Assembly (NCBI RefSeq): GCF_910592395.1
Contig: NC_088324.1
Location: forward strand, 15,960,953-16,024,952
Source: Lineus longissimus
Taxonomy: Eukaryota > Nemertea > Pilidiophora > Heteronemertea > Lineidae
DNA: 64,000 nt
Direction of reading: 5' to 3'
The position numbers and the translations under genes were made by a program. The notes beneath the pieces are model-generated. The model was not told the DNA's origin. It saw only the letters and a program-made list of their open reading frames with translations, and ran no database searches. Positions 31,901 through 44,700 of the stretch are shown here, in pieces (positions within the stretch are counted from its first letter, which is position 1; each line of letters begins with the position of its first letter).

Positions 31901-33187
31901 GCTGTCATTGGTTGTGACCTTCATGCAAATGAGCTGGAGAAAGGCCTCAACTCCTGGTCCTTGTCAACTAGCCAGTAGGTGCCCATGTGTACTTAGGCCC
32001 AGTGTGTAACCCAAACGTGGTGGCAACAAGCCCTGTAAAGAGGAAGGAAAACCAGAAACACCTTGTCGTCCAAAACAGTTATGTGTTGTCCATCCGTCCT
32101 TTATTCGGAGACCTTTCTTTTGCAGTCTACTTGAAGTGTCGGGACGCAGCCACGCAGACGACCCTCCTTAAGTTCACTGATATGATAATGACAATGACAT
32201 CATCATCACACGTCGAGGTTCTATACGAGGGTCAGCCACCAGAGGGATGTGCCATACAGACTGTATCGGCTCACTGTGAGGTCCATCTCATGCTGAAGGT
32301 ATGGAAAACATCAATGATTCCCAGCAGAATATAGTAACAATTCATACGGGAAATCTGTCGGATCATAACTCAAAAAACGATGTTAAACCTGGCTTCCTTG
32401 TAACATATGAAAACTCATCAACAGTGCCAGGACTTGGTCTGCTCCTGTGGCAAGCTCTGATGTCAGGTGGACAATTGAGGGGAATCTCGTAGTCTTAATG
32501 AGTGAGTTGAGATGTTCTGATGGTTTCAACCATATTTGATCTTGTTCCAGGGTCTGATTGATATCAGTAAAGAGATCAGCAAACTCGAGGACAAGAAATC
32601 AAAGTTAGAGACTCAGAAACAGAAGCTGAAGAATTCAATGGCAATGGACGGTTATGAGAGCAAAGTGCCAGAGAATGTCCGTGAGCAGAATACAGAAAAG
32701 GTGAGGCTTGTGTTCATGAAGTGTTCTAAGAGTACAGTGGCTTGTCTTCATGAAGTGTTCTAAGAGTACAGTGGCTTGTGTTCATGAAGTGTTCTAAGAG
32801 TACAGTGGGTTGTGTTCATGAAGTGTTCTAAGAGCACAGTGGCTTGTGTTCATGAAGTGTTCTAAGAGTACAGTGGCTTGTGTTCATGAAGTGTTCTAAG
32901 AGCACAGTGGCTTGTGTTCATGAAGTGTTCTAAGAGTACAGTGGGTTGTGTTCATGAAGTGTTCTAAGAGTACAGTGGCTTAGGGAGTAACTCAGGGCTG
33001 CATGGGCACACATCTGAATCCTACTTACTTGTTATGCAGTCGTAATTGGACCAAGTCACTTTGAGTGAAACACACCAAAAGAGCCACTGTTTTACTGACT
33101 CTCTGTTTTCCTTTCCAGCTCCACAACTTGGACATCGAAGTGGACAAGTTGGCCATCGCTCTACAAACGCTCGCCAAGATGCAGTAA
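25942..33187 (+). CDS. VARS1: Valine--tRNA ligase, cytosolic type
   Basis: Nineteen exons: 25942-26145, 26516-26594, 26890-26990, 27208-27500, 27643-27724, 27918-28326, 28438-28562, 28782-28885, 29022-29103, 29341-29508, 29701-29877, 30001-30300, 30517-30723, 30884-31039, 31349-31555, 31660-31774, 32126-32298, 32551-32700 and 33119-33187; 1066 aa. It charges tRNA-Val in the cytosol. Class I signatures: HLGH at about 155-158 ([20 protein letters not shown]) and KMSKS at about 664-668 ([10 protein letters not shown]). CP1 editing-domain text includes [18 protein letters not shown] and [17 protein letters not shown]; the catalytic core includes [16 protein letters not shown] and [15 protein letters not shown]. 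The anticodon-binding domain starts near [12 protein letters not shown]. The C-terminal coiled coil ([20 protein letters not shown]) ends [21 protein letters not shown] Lys/Glu-rich extension precedes the core; no N-terminal GST-like domain of the vertebrate VARS1 kind is present. Confidence 0.97.
26270..26365 (+). repeat. ~31-bp repeat, 3 copies (VARS intron 1)
   Basis: Three near copies of GATAGACTCCGACAATGTAA joined by TCAGTGC(T/A/G)G lie in the first intron. Confidence 0.85.
29230..29302 (-). mobile_element. Possible tRNA-derived SINE fragment (VARS intron 9)
   Basis: Read on the minus strand, CTCAGTGGCAGTGGCTAGAG resembles a Pol III A box in tRNA context. A weak B-box-like TCGTCTCAAATC lies about 30 nt further on. 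This could be chance; no tail or target duplication is visible. Confidence 0.3.
32710..32981 (+). repeat. 34-bp minisatellite, 8 copies (VARS intron 18)
   Basis: Eight copies of a 34-bp unit containing GTGTTCATGAAGTGTTCTAA and GAGTACAGTGGCTT, with G/A and GGCTT/GGGTT variants, start only 10 bp inside the intron after the exon 18 donor. Confidence 0.96.
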
Positions 33188-33862
33188 CGGTGGAGACAGT
33201 TAGGACATTCAACAATAACACTGTATGTAGTGATAGGGAACACCTCACTTGGACTGTTGGTAGTAACACCTCATCATGTGGAAACACTTGATTCAGACTT
33301 TATTGGAACAGGAAACACAGCATCGTGATACTTTACAAAGCTTATCAACAGTGAACATCTGTGGGGTTTTTTCATACTTAAAGGTTGGACTCTTTTCTCT
33401 TGGCCCAGAGCATGAGGATGCTCATTCAGGAGACATTGCTTATGTAATAAATGTGCTTTGTTGTCACACAAAATGGATGTATGGATGCTTCAATGGGAAA
33501 TTTCATCGTATTTGAGAATATCAGCAAACCTGCTGCTACCTCTGTATGGAATTGTACTTTTGGTTTCGGCATTTACTTAGTTTCTGAAATGAAACTTGCT
33601 TTATTATTGGTGCAATAGGTCAAACTCTATGATTGAGCATAGAATGATGAAGGTCTTCCCTACAGCGGTGATTTGAACTGTTACCAACCTGGAGGTATTG
33701 TCTGTCTCACCAAACATCATGGCAGCCAAGGTTTTGGGGACATTGATTCTGGAACTGTTATAATAATCAAATATCTAGAATGTTTTGAAGCTGAACCTTG
33801 CAGCACAATGACTTGATTGGATCCACTGTTCAAATTCATATCTCATTTAAATTATGCTCTGT

Positions 33863-33868
33863 AATAAA
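33863..33868 (+). promoter_or_regulatory. Candidate poly(A) signal for VARS
   Basis: AATAAA, about 675 nt after the stop codon, followed by AT-rich DNA and a T-rich stretch. Use is inferred. Confidence 0.4.
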
Positions 33869-35540
33869 AATATCGATAATACTAATGATTTTGTTTGTTC
33901 ATGAACATTTATCATACATGTCCTAGCATGGGGAGCATTTCATTGTTTTGTTGATTAACAATCTGTACCGGACAATCATGTCCATCAGACCAGAAATGTC
34001 ACATCTTGCCCTTGGCAACAGTTGCTATAACCTGCTAGGTGACCAGACTTTATTAGCAGCCATCACAACCACTGCAGAGTATTTCATTTGAGTGTGATTA
34101 CCCTGATTTATTCATATCCGGCAGTGAATTGAGTGAATGCCTCATTATATACTGGTGAACGCATTTATCATCCTGATCTCTGGATCGAAACAATTTAATT
34201 GCACATGTTGCATATTTGAGTGTTCATTAGGGAAGTCATATGATATGTATGGTTACAGAGTTGGGAGTTGTGGAATGGGGCATTCATTCTGTCGAGCATT
34301 TCTGTCAACTCGGGAGTGATATAATCTTATAGATTAGTGATGGCCACCAGTTCTGGCCCAGGTTTCAGAGATGAATAAACACTGCTCCCAAGAAGTGATC
34401 TCCACCAGGCCACTTAATTAAGTTAATTAGTTCTATCTCCATTTATCATTGTGATTGAATATCAATCATAGAATGTTGGAGGAGATTCTAGCATCTGATT
34501 GCCTCCCTTGGCAAGACATTCACGGTTGTTTGGTTTCTGGCTAAGTGGAGAAGAGGACCATGATGGTGAAGGCCGTAACATGACGATGCCAACCTGTTGC
34601 AATGGTTCAAGCTCTAGGTATCCTTTGCTTCAAGAATTGTTGAGGGGGTGCCAGCAGTAGGAGTAATGGCCCTCATCATTGTGGGTAATAAATAATGATT
34701 GGATCCTGTTGTACCAGTGCCAATTCTGTGATCCACCTGAGCTATACACTAAAAAATAGAACTGTTGTTATATAGTTATGTTGTGGCCGGGTGCCACTGC
34801 ACTCACGAAATATGATAATTCAGCCTTAATTGATGTAATGCCATTGTTTGGTCACTAAGAATCAGGCTAACATCAGAGTCCTTTAACAAGTTACAATTAC
34901 ATTGTTTCAATTACATTGTTTAACCATCCAATGCCCTAAATGCACTGCTTGGACTGATGACGCATTACACTACACAATTGATATCAAGAATAACCATCAA
35001 TCTGACAGATTCATTATCAAACAACAGCACGTGCTTGCCATGCTTATTTATAGCGCCAGTTACGTCACAGCATTAGTATCCAATGCTGGCCGACTATCAA
35101 CACCATGTGACCTTCCAGCTGACAAATATCATCATGGATGCTCCAGATTGAAAACAATGAGATTCTCATGATATTCGTCGAATTTATGTTATCCATGAAC
35201 AATTTCTTTCCGGAAAAGAATGCTATTACGAAACAAAACATATTAAGGGATAAACTGGTGTTGCTCCTTTTCCTCTAAGTTGTCTGCCTCAGGAGATAAA
35301 AGGCTTCATTGATGGGGATGCTTTATCCCAGAGATGTGACAGTGCATGACACACGTGATGTGCATGGTGTGCCTGGTCCATATTGAGATATTGAGTGCAA
35401 TGACAATTGTGGGCTTATCTTGGACTTGGTCATGGCCTGGTATTCCTAGAAATAGACAATAGGAGTTGCTGAAGGATAAGAGGAAAACGATCACCTCAAT
35501 CTTTCTGGCCCAGTAATAATATACAGTGGAAAGACGTACA

Positions 35541-35612
35541 CTAGCCTGACTAGGCCTAGTGTATAGTACAATTGGGCCTAGGATCGGAGTCCGAGCTAGG
35601 CCTTCTCACCTG
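35541..35612. promoter_or_regulatory. Imperfect palindromes upstream of ABCA2 exon 1
   Basis: ACACTAGCCTGACTAGGCCTAGTGT is nearly its own reverse complement. About 20 bp later GGCCTAGG..CTAGGCC forms a second inverted pair. They lie 65-135 bp before the ABCA2 ATG, in promoter/5' UTR position. Function is unknown. Confidence 0.45.
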
Positions 35613-35674
35613 TTCATTGAGGCTTTCCTTGGATTTTCTTTGATTGAAGCCAGTAGCAGAAAATAACCTTCAAA

Positions 35675-35743
35675 ATGCCGGGCTTCTTTCTGCAGCTGAG
35701 AATCCTCTTATGGAAGAATGTGACGCTCAAAATAAGGACACCG
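35675..35743 (+). CDS. ABCA2: ABCA2 exon 1 (start-codon exon)
   Basis: This 69-nt exon encodes [20 protein letters not shown] followed by RTP, the counterpart of the vertebrate start [20 protein letters not shown]. The donor is ccg|gtaagt. Joining to the acceptor at 39451 in phase 0 gives [19 protein letters not shown], running straight into TM1. The ATG context is cttcaaaATGC. The 3.7-kb intron makes this exon easy to miss. Confidence 0.93.
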
Positions 35744-38700
35744 GTAAGTTGATAAACGCCAGTACTGCATGTTTGCTTTCTAACATATTTCAGGGGCGAC
35801 TAGTGGACAAACAAATGGAACATCAATAGCCGAATATTCATGATTTCTATTGTATAACAGCATCCACTTCATTAGGTAATGCCTGCAGCCAAGCAAAGGG
35901 AGGAGCATGTGGATGACCCCATGCTCCAGGAGGACATAGAATGATGTTGTTATGATTACTGTGAACATTTGAGTGTCCACTGCATTGGTTGTGAAATATT
36001 CCCCTTTGTTCTAAATAAAGCTGTAATTCGATGTCGAAAAGTATGGTGTAATTAAAAAAACCCGACTCCTTGTTGGCAGCTTATTGATGGATGTGACTTC
36101 AAGTGGACCATAAAATTAGGTTTAGTACTATCCTGGGAAAAGTGACATTTAAAGTGTCTTTGTTTTGCCTGGGGAGTGTGTGGCAGGTTCTCATCTTTCA
36201 TCATGTTGGGAGTGGTCTCTGCATAATGACATGAGTGATAGATCATTATCAGAAGATACGTCTCTCTCAGTGACATGATAGCAGATTATGGGGGACGCTC
36301 TCACATGTCTTTTGACGGACAATTGTTGTCTCTGCCTGGAGACTGAGAGGTGCTCTGTGAATGACCAATTGGTACCAGAATCTGACTCCTGAATAAGAAG
36401 CTGTCCTCCTTGCTGTGGTCCTCTTAGAGAGGTTCCACTGTACTGGTTAATCTGGATGAATCTGTTGTTTTCACATGTCAATAAACATGCATTTTCCTCC
36501 TATACATGTACCAAAATGATTAAGAGCTATGCACAATGATGTCAAAATTTGTGCATTTAAAGAATGCTGTTTTGCATCATCTGAATCTTGAACTTGAAGA
36601 GTCATTTGTTTATTTATCGATTAAACGTCACAAAATCAGCTGATTCATTCTTCACACTAATCAGAGATAGAAAAGTCAGCGAAGTTCAAGTGTCCAAGTG
36701 TTCAAGTTGAGCTGTCTATGGACATGGACAACATAACTGACCGGGTGATTGGGTCACCCAACACTCATGTCAATCACTGGTGTTTTCCTGGTCTTTATTA
36801 GATTCCTAATAATCACCAGATGTCCCAGTCCGGACTGATTTATTTCGGTATGATGTATGATGCATGGTTCAATGCTCTAGCAACCATTACTCCATTATCT
36901 TATTGAAGCTCTCTCCCACTCCAGTCCAGACAAGGCTTGACTTCCACCAGTCGCTGATAACAGGAAGCTGGAGAGGAAGTGCACGTCTCACCCAGGCGAC
37001 TCACTGAGCTGGGTATTGAGAGAAAGTGCGGAAATTATCTCAGATGATCATGATGAAAGGAATTTGGAATACTGAGCAGACCAAAATGGCCAGCCAAGGG
37101 TTTGGACTTAATTTGAGGCTAACAGGGCTTAAAGTGAACATTTGCCGTAAAGTTAAGGTACTATTACTTGTCCTTGGTTGTGACATGAAGGACTGGTGAT
37201 GAGTACAATGCTTCATTGGTATCCTGTGACCAAGGTTATTAGAATGCGTTACAGAGATGATGTTTCACTCTTGTGAGACCTGGATAATAATGATGATAAA
37301 ATGCACCATTATCATTATGACATAGGACGAGTGCCCCAGGCATCACATCTGAGACATGCAGCTAATAACTATTAAGCTACTTTCAAGATTGATGATACAT
37401 TTTCGAGAAAAAACCCAAACTTTAGTCATTGCAGTGTGTCTTTCTTGGGCATGTAAATATTCCGTTGCTGGAACTTTTTCTTCTTTTATACATGAACCAT
37501 GACTTATTTTAGGTAATACTGTCTTTCAAGGATAAATCTTGAACTATTCAAGCCAAACTTCAACTTTGAAATGCCAAAAATACGAAAACCCAGAAGGCTG
37601 ACTGCTTTGTTCAAAGATTGAACCTTTGAAAGAAACCTGGGACATAATCATAATCACATCAGATCAACTAGAATGGAATGTCTAGGGATGGTGAAATAAG
37701 ACCTGTATGGGACTTGATGAAATGGACACTACTAATAGCGTATTTCCCCCAGTTGGGAAGTCCATCGAACAATCCTGATTGTCAATATTTGTTAACACTC
37801 AGGAAGGGATCAATGAGAGTGTGATGAGATAAAGTTATTGGGATTGCCATGAATTAAGTACAACCTCTTTATGAGGACAACCTTTTGACTGACAGGTCTC
37901 GGTCTTGGGAGGCGGTCTGATTTCAGTGGTTGTGAGATTGTCCCAGACTGATTGCAGTGCTCCCATCTTAGATATTAAGGACATTCTTCGGGCAGACATA
38001 CTGTCCTTGATAGAGAGGTGTCCTGATGGGGTTGGTTTTGGGAGTATCCTATGTAATTTTAGTTGCTGTGACTTGTGACTGAGCCATGACAAGAGGTATG
38101 TGCTATTTAACCAATCAGTGGCCGTATTCCATCCACATGGGGCTCCACACCAGGTCGCTGTGTCTAAAATCACTCGGTTGCAAGCACTTGACTCCAATTA
38201 CTCGATGCGTCCTTTAAGATTCCACTTTCAAGCGTGCCTTCAATATCAGTGTGACTAGTTAATTTCCTTATTCCCCAAGTAACAATAGCATTTCATGAAA
38301 GTCACACAAAAATGATTCCAACTCCCACAAGACTGCACTGAAATAATGATAAAGAGTTCAAGTGTTCATTACATGGTGAAAATTGATATATCACAACCAC
38401 TTCAGCTCAACGGGGATTCCTGGATGAGATATTATCATTTACATCATGCAAGCTATGAAAAAGAGAAAGACGCTTTGATACTCGAGAGATTGGCTGTACG
38501 TGATCATGGTTTTCAGGAGTTTCTAAAGGAGGCTTTGATGTTCACAACATGCCACAGGAGAAAAAAATTTCTCAGTTCAAAAAATTTTTTCACTTGTTTT
38601 TTATTTCTGCTCAAAATGAAGAAACATCATCAATCCCAGAAATTTTTTGACTTTGAAAATTTTTCGAAAAAATTCAACTCTGAACGATGAAAAAATTTCT

Positions 38701-41700
38701 GAGTCCAACATTTTTTTTTCCACTTTGTTGTTACGCGATTATTCAACCTTGGTCCCATGAGTGGTTTTGTTACCGGGGTTCCACTGTAGTTAACAATGCA
38801 GTAATATATAAATTGCTGCAAAGACACAAAATTGTCAGAACCTATTGATGTGAGCATTCCTTGCGAAGCTCTTGTTAAGAACTCTCCTAAAGAGTTAAGG
38901 TTCTGTGAGGCTGGCTGTCTCATGCTTCCTGCAACATGCTCTGTTTTGCTGACCCCTGACATTTGATGGAAGTGGATTTTCTTCTTAATTTGCTGTTGTT
39001 GACAATAATCTCCTCCTCAGCGGAAGAGATTTCTTTGAATTGTTTCCATAGCGATCTGTATCTCTGACTTATTTTGTTGAGGATGATTGTCAACATGTGA
39101 TTGGTTTAAGAAATGGTCTGGTTCATATTTTATGCTTCCATTATATCATGACTATTGTAATGCTGCGAGAAATGCTCCCTTCCCCCTTAACGCTACCTGT
39201 ATCATTAGTAAGCTACCTTTCTTTTTCAGTTTGGAAAAATCTTCAACGCCTCCTCATCAAGAAACTCCCTTGGCCCTATGCATGATTTTCAGCTAATCCA
39301 CTATGTCATTGTCACCATAGAGATGAAACTGGGTGGTTGATTCAAACTAAATCCACCTGACTTGAGGTATAACCACCTCACCTGAGGGACACCACCAACT
39401 GCTCTCTGTTGACATCACTGTAACCGTGGTGATCTCTTTCTCTTGTTTCAGTTCGTGCTGATGTTTGAAGTGTTCATCCCTCTGGTGCTGTTCTTCATTC
39501 TGGTGGCGATCAGATCAAAGCAGCCTGCCAAGCCGATGCACGCAAAGAACTTCCATGCGCTACCACTGCCCTCGTCTGGGGTCATCGCAGTTATGCAGGC
39601 GTTTTGTGATGGTGGGTACACAGGAGATGATGGCTTCGTGGAGTTCCCTAATGCAAGGTAGGTATTAGAACATGGTCTGGGGAACATCAACTTCGAAGCT
39701 TCTATGAGCACAAACCACATCACAGAACAACAATAGCGCTGAAGGGTCAATGACCCATGTTACAGAATCCATAGACACATCAGATGATACCAGTCGTAAA
39801 GAATGCTTGACTGTGTTCATGTCTAGAATATAGATTTACATGATTTGGGGCCAATCTTTTTCAATGTAATCATGTCTCCTCTATCTTCAGTATCCACAGC
39901 ATGCTCAGCCTGGCAAAGAACGTGGCCAGACAGAACAACTTCTTCAACCCGGGCTTTGAGCCGGAGGATATGGACAAGATACCGGGCATGTACAGAGAGA
40001 TCATTGATGACCCGGTTATGATACATGATGCGTTCATCAATGCTAAAAGTAAGTCGAGAGTTGGTGAGGTGTCAGAAGTTCTTGTGGTGAGGTTGATGTA
40101 TAACCCTTGCTGGTTATTGAGGCTGAGATGGTGCAGATCCTAAAGACAGTGATCTGCTATACTTGCTAACACTGCATATACATAGACTCTTCCCTTGTGG
40201 CCTTTTTCCTTGTTTCCTTGTTCTGTTTTTCGAAGCAGTCAGAACCCAACAGACTTGCAGACAATTGTACGACAATATATCAACACATAGAAGCTCATGT
40301 ATTGCTATTCGTATTTTAAGTTTTGGACAGGTATTATAAACTCTTTAGAAATTCAGCTTAAATCCTGCCGTGTGGAGATTATAGACAGATATTCATGAAC
40401 CGAAGATGATACAAACAGTAAACATTCTTTTCAGTAACAAACTGGGATGGAATTACGATGTGTTTAAATCGCGTGTAGGAGGTTCGTTGCATCCAGGTTT
40501 TGCAACATGAATCGCGATGACGCAGCTCTCCTTGCAATCACACGATGACCTTGGTCTTTTCATGTCTTTCCAGATTTCACCTTTGGTTCTATCATCAGCA
40601 ACCAGGGGGCGTTCCTCCACTTCCTCATTCACAACCTCTCGATGCCGGCAGACGACGCTCGCTCTCTATTGGATGTTAAAGTGAACTTTAAAGAGGTTTA
40701 TCGACTCCTGTTCGGTGGGACAGCTTCTTCAGACAAGGAACGCATGACCTATCTTCATCGTCACAAGCGGGACGTCGGCAGCATGCCGTTACATTACTTC
40801 AGCAAGATCCCAGACAAAGTCTCAGACTTTTTGAATAAATATGGTGCTAGTTCAGGATCAAGACCAGCAGTACCTTCTGGCAGTGACACTTCCAACCAAC
40901 CAATGGAGAACTTATTAGCAGAACATTTCAGGGATTTTAAACATGGATTATTATACGCTGCATTGGCGTCGCCAGATTCATTCCAAGGCATGAAGCCCCA
41001 TCAGGTGGCGAGTTTAGCTGAGTTGCTGCTCGGTCTGAAGAGCCCTGGTGACTCTGACATTGATGAGAGAGCTGTCGTTGATATATTGAAGCGTATCCTC
41101 TTCTCTCCACCAACCCTTCACAAGCTCACCTGTGATAAGATGGAGTTCACGCGCCTCCTCAAACCCAGGAGTGAATCGGACCAAGCTGCATTGGTGAGTC
41201 ATCACATATTTCATGTTGTTTTTGAGAAGAATCAAGAAGGCTGACCGCCCTTAACCGTGTCAGTGTCTTGTGGGTAGCCTGGCTCCTCCTATGTTAAAAA
41301 TGGCCCAGATATTGTCCGAAGGGTTTGAGCTCACATGCTCTCGACTCAAAGTTTTTCTAAACTAATTGTTTCATTTGCACTTTCAGAATAAGACCGAGGC
41401 ATTCCTGTGTGCCATGAACGACACACAGTTTGAGGCGTTATCTCAGGAACTGAACAACGTCATCAAAGCAAAGGACATCATCAGGCTGGTGAGTTCAGGT
41501 TGAACTTGGTTGATGACAGTGTCATCTGCCAGACTTGGCTGTCTCATCATCATCAACATGATCATCGTAGCAGCTTCTTGGCCTTCCATGGTCTCTGCCG
41601 CCTCCAAATGAGTCCAAGTAACTCTTATTTGGAGGGTGCTGTATGCCATTTGAATGGAGCAGTGCCTCACAAGAATAGGAGAGATTCCTTTCTTGCAAAC

Positions 41701-44700
41701 TACCATGGCACCAGGAGGGCTGAGGCGGCAGTTTGTACCCTATGTTTAATTAGCTGTGGCCTACCAAGTCACCACATTGCACTCAGCTCTAAACCATTGA
41801 GATCACTTCCTTCATGTCATGAAGCTGTATTGGGGTAGATATGCCCCTGGCTGTGAAACTGTTCATGCTTTAGATTCATCATGTTTTCATCCTTCCAGCT
41901 GAACATCAGTAAGTCCAACATAACAGAGGCGAGGAAGAGGTTCGAGGAGTTCTCTAACAATGTAAGCATGTTATCCAATATCATTAGACAGCTTGAAGGT
42001 GCCTTTCTTAAAGCAGCCTGCTCTATGCCTGGTCAGACTCTGGGGAATGTGACTGCATGCCGAGACCTAACAACTCGGAGGAGGAATGCTGGCCTGATCC
42101 AGTACCAGCCGTTCAGTGGTTCAACTACCATAGACGACAAGCATTTGAACAGTACTGTCCAGGTGAGATTCAGTCTTATCCGTTGATGAAGGTTGAGCTG
42201 TGTTAAATAGTTCTATCAATGTCTGTATTGTTTTAGGTAAACACCTTTGTTGCGTTTGAGAAAACTCTTATGGAACTGAGTGAGTTGGCGAAACACCTTC
42301 CACAAGATGGCTGCCCTGCGGTTTACGAGGAGCCAGTTATGAACATGACGACCGCTGTACCACTCGATGAGCTGAATATCACCTCCACAACTACATCAAC
42401 GCCACCTCCTGACACTAAAGTGAGTGACAGTGTTAGTTGTGGTGTTCTCCTGTTATTCTTGAGGTAGCATCAGACATCTGTGCTGTGTACTCTGACTTTG
42501 ATGATTGTGATGAAGATAAACAATTAGACCTACCCCCTCCCCTTATTTACACCTATTTGACCTTTGATCTTGCAGCACCACAAGGACCGTGGGAAATACA
42601 GCGGTCTGCTTCAGATCTGGATGGCGATGCAGCGCACAGTCTGCGGCAAGCAGATCATATCACAGGAGAAGTACCAGAAATATCAGGAGACTATGGACTT
42701 AGGTGAGCAATGATTTCTCTGGTTATGGACGGATGTCTTCATGATGACAGCAAGTTCATGGCAATGGTATGGAAATAGCGGAATGGTAGTTTGATCCATT
42801 TCTCCCCAGGGAGCTGCAAAAAGGCACATGTTTCAAATACAATTAGACAACGAAGAGTGGTTGAATAATGTCTGGTCTTGTCTTGTACATGTTCTTACGT
42901 AGTGTTGATCATTTCCAGGGACACTCGGCCTGAACAAGAACATTGGTATCCTCGTCCATGTCTTATACAGCAATCCCAAGGTGCTCTACGCACCGAACGG
43001 CACTGACGCAGACCTCATCATCAAACAGGCGAACGAGACGTTCGCTCTCCTAGATAAAGTGTCAGAATATGCAAGAAAATGGTTGAATATTTCAGCAGAA
43101 CTGCGTGATTATCTTATGAAGAATTCCACGGGGAAGAATTTGGAGAATCTACAACAGGTTGGTGGTTTGTTGTCAAGAGCTGATTGTAGTGAGCCAATCT
43201 TGCATCCAAATCTATCTTAGACAGTGGAATCTAGTTTTAGTCACTTTTGTCTACCTTTGTGAAATATCTTCTACTGTTATTGACTGACTTTGAATCCATG
43301 CCCTTATTTGGATGTTTGTTTCAGATGCAAGCGGAGATGAACGAGATGAATATGTCGACCACTTTTGATAAGTTCCTCGATGATAACAGTACAGATGAGA
43401 GAGCTTACAGAGTGAAGCAGGTAGGTCACTCATTTGTGTATGGCTCAACACTTGGCCAAAGACAGCGTCTCTGACAGCTGAAAAAAATTTCTAAGTACAA
43501 ATTTTTTTTTCACTTTTTTTTCTGCTCAAAATGAAGAAATATCATCAGTCCCAAAATTCAACTCTGAAAGACGAAAAAAATTCTCAGTCCAAAATTTTTT
43601 TCGCTTTTTTTTTCTGTTCAAAATGAAGAAATATCATCAGTCCCAAAATTTTTTTTACTTTGAAAATTTTTCAAAAAAATTCAACTCTGAAAGATGAAGC
43701 TGACACTGACGTCTGCAATGAACCTTTGTGGTTGGGGGCATTCGTTTTTTGCAGCTGTCAGTAGAACTTCTCCTTCATATCACTCAATCACATTCACCTT
43801 TCTATGTCAGCTGCACCTCCTACAAGCTATGGCAACATCTGTTGGGCTCTTTATCACCCAATCGTCTCACTGTCAATATAGCTGTTTGAGATCGATTGGC
43901 CTCATTCATAATATTTCTAACTAACATGTATTGTACGTCATCAGATCCGTCTCATTGACGCACATGTACAGCTTGGCCTACAAGAGTGCATGGCTTTACT
44001 CCAAATGGAGCTTGGAACAGCTGTAAGGAATCAATGAACCATTGTGGATGTCAGAGAATAGGCCTGAACCTCGACATCAGGATGAAACGAACAACTGATT
44101 ATGAATCATGGGAAAAAACAACAGATATTAATTGTAATAATCGGAGCAATAGAATGATGTCACTTGACTTAATTACTTATGAACCTATGTGAGGCCCTTC
44201 CCTCCGAGTTCTCTCTCTAGGTTTCCTTTGGCCTGCTTCTCTTATGCCTTCCTGTCAGTGTTGTTCTTGGACCTGATCCACCCAGCGCCAGCTTTGATAA
44301 AACCTCATGGTCCATTTCAGGTGCAAAGACATCTATTCAAGCATGACTTCCACAAGGACGTTGACATCCTTGACGCGTTTATGAACATGACAATCCCCGA
44401 TGCCGATGTCTTCCTCAACCAGCTGGATATCGTTGACAATGCAGCGTGTTCTTGGCTCTCATTGGTCCGTGGGATGAGTCTCAACATGTTTAAAGGATTT
44501 AGGACTGAGGAGGAGCTCGTGACTTATGCACTGGAGCAGGCCTACTTTGATAACGTCACAGTCTTTGCCAGTATGTACATCTCTGACTGCTCTATGGTTC
44601 CACTCTCAGATCAAATAGTACTGGAGCAAATCAGTTTGTTAAAATTATCATTTATAATCATACAAGTTTTATTCCTTGAATTGCAAGTGATTTGATGTCT

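Larger units (their letters stand above)
33188..35674. other. VARS 3' UTR and intergenic region before ABCA2
   Basis: AT-rich, mostly unique-looking DNA. A candidate poly(A) signal AATAAA is at 33863-33868. Small frames (e.g. 33046-33515, 34902-35171) show no family motif. The last 130 bp contain an imperfect palindrome (see 35541-35612) that may belong to the ABCA2 promoter. Confidence 0.6.
35744..39451 (+). other. ABCA2 intron 1
   Basis: This 3.7-kb intron carries MITE-like fragments (36290-36443, 37857-38035, 38738-38790) and an AT-rich repeat at about 38560-38720. No gene is seen inside it. [15 protein letters not shown]-like frame at 39226-39285 is discussed under rejected items. Confidence 0.7.

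Noticed and set aside
32710-32981. Repeats extending the VARS reading frame past exon 18
   Set aside because: The frame stops at once in the repeat; the exon ends at GAAAAG|gtgagg and continues in phase at 33119 with the conserved coiled-coil end.
39226-39285. Frame reading [17 protein letters not shown] after a tttctttttcag acceptor, resembling an ABCA first exon
   Set aside because: It hits a stop after PYA with no GT donor before it, while 35675-35743 gives a perfect LLWKNVTLK start exon with a donor and correct phase. Treated as coincidence.
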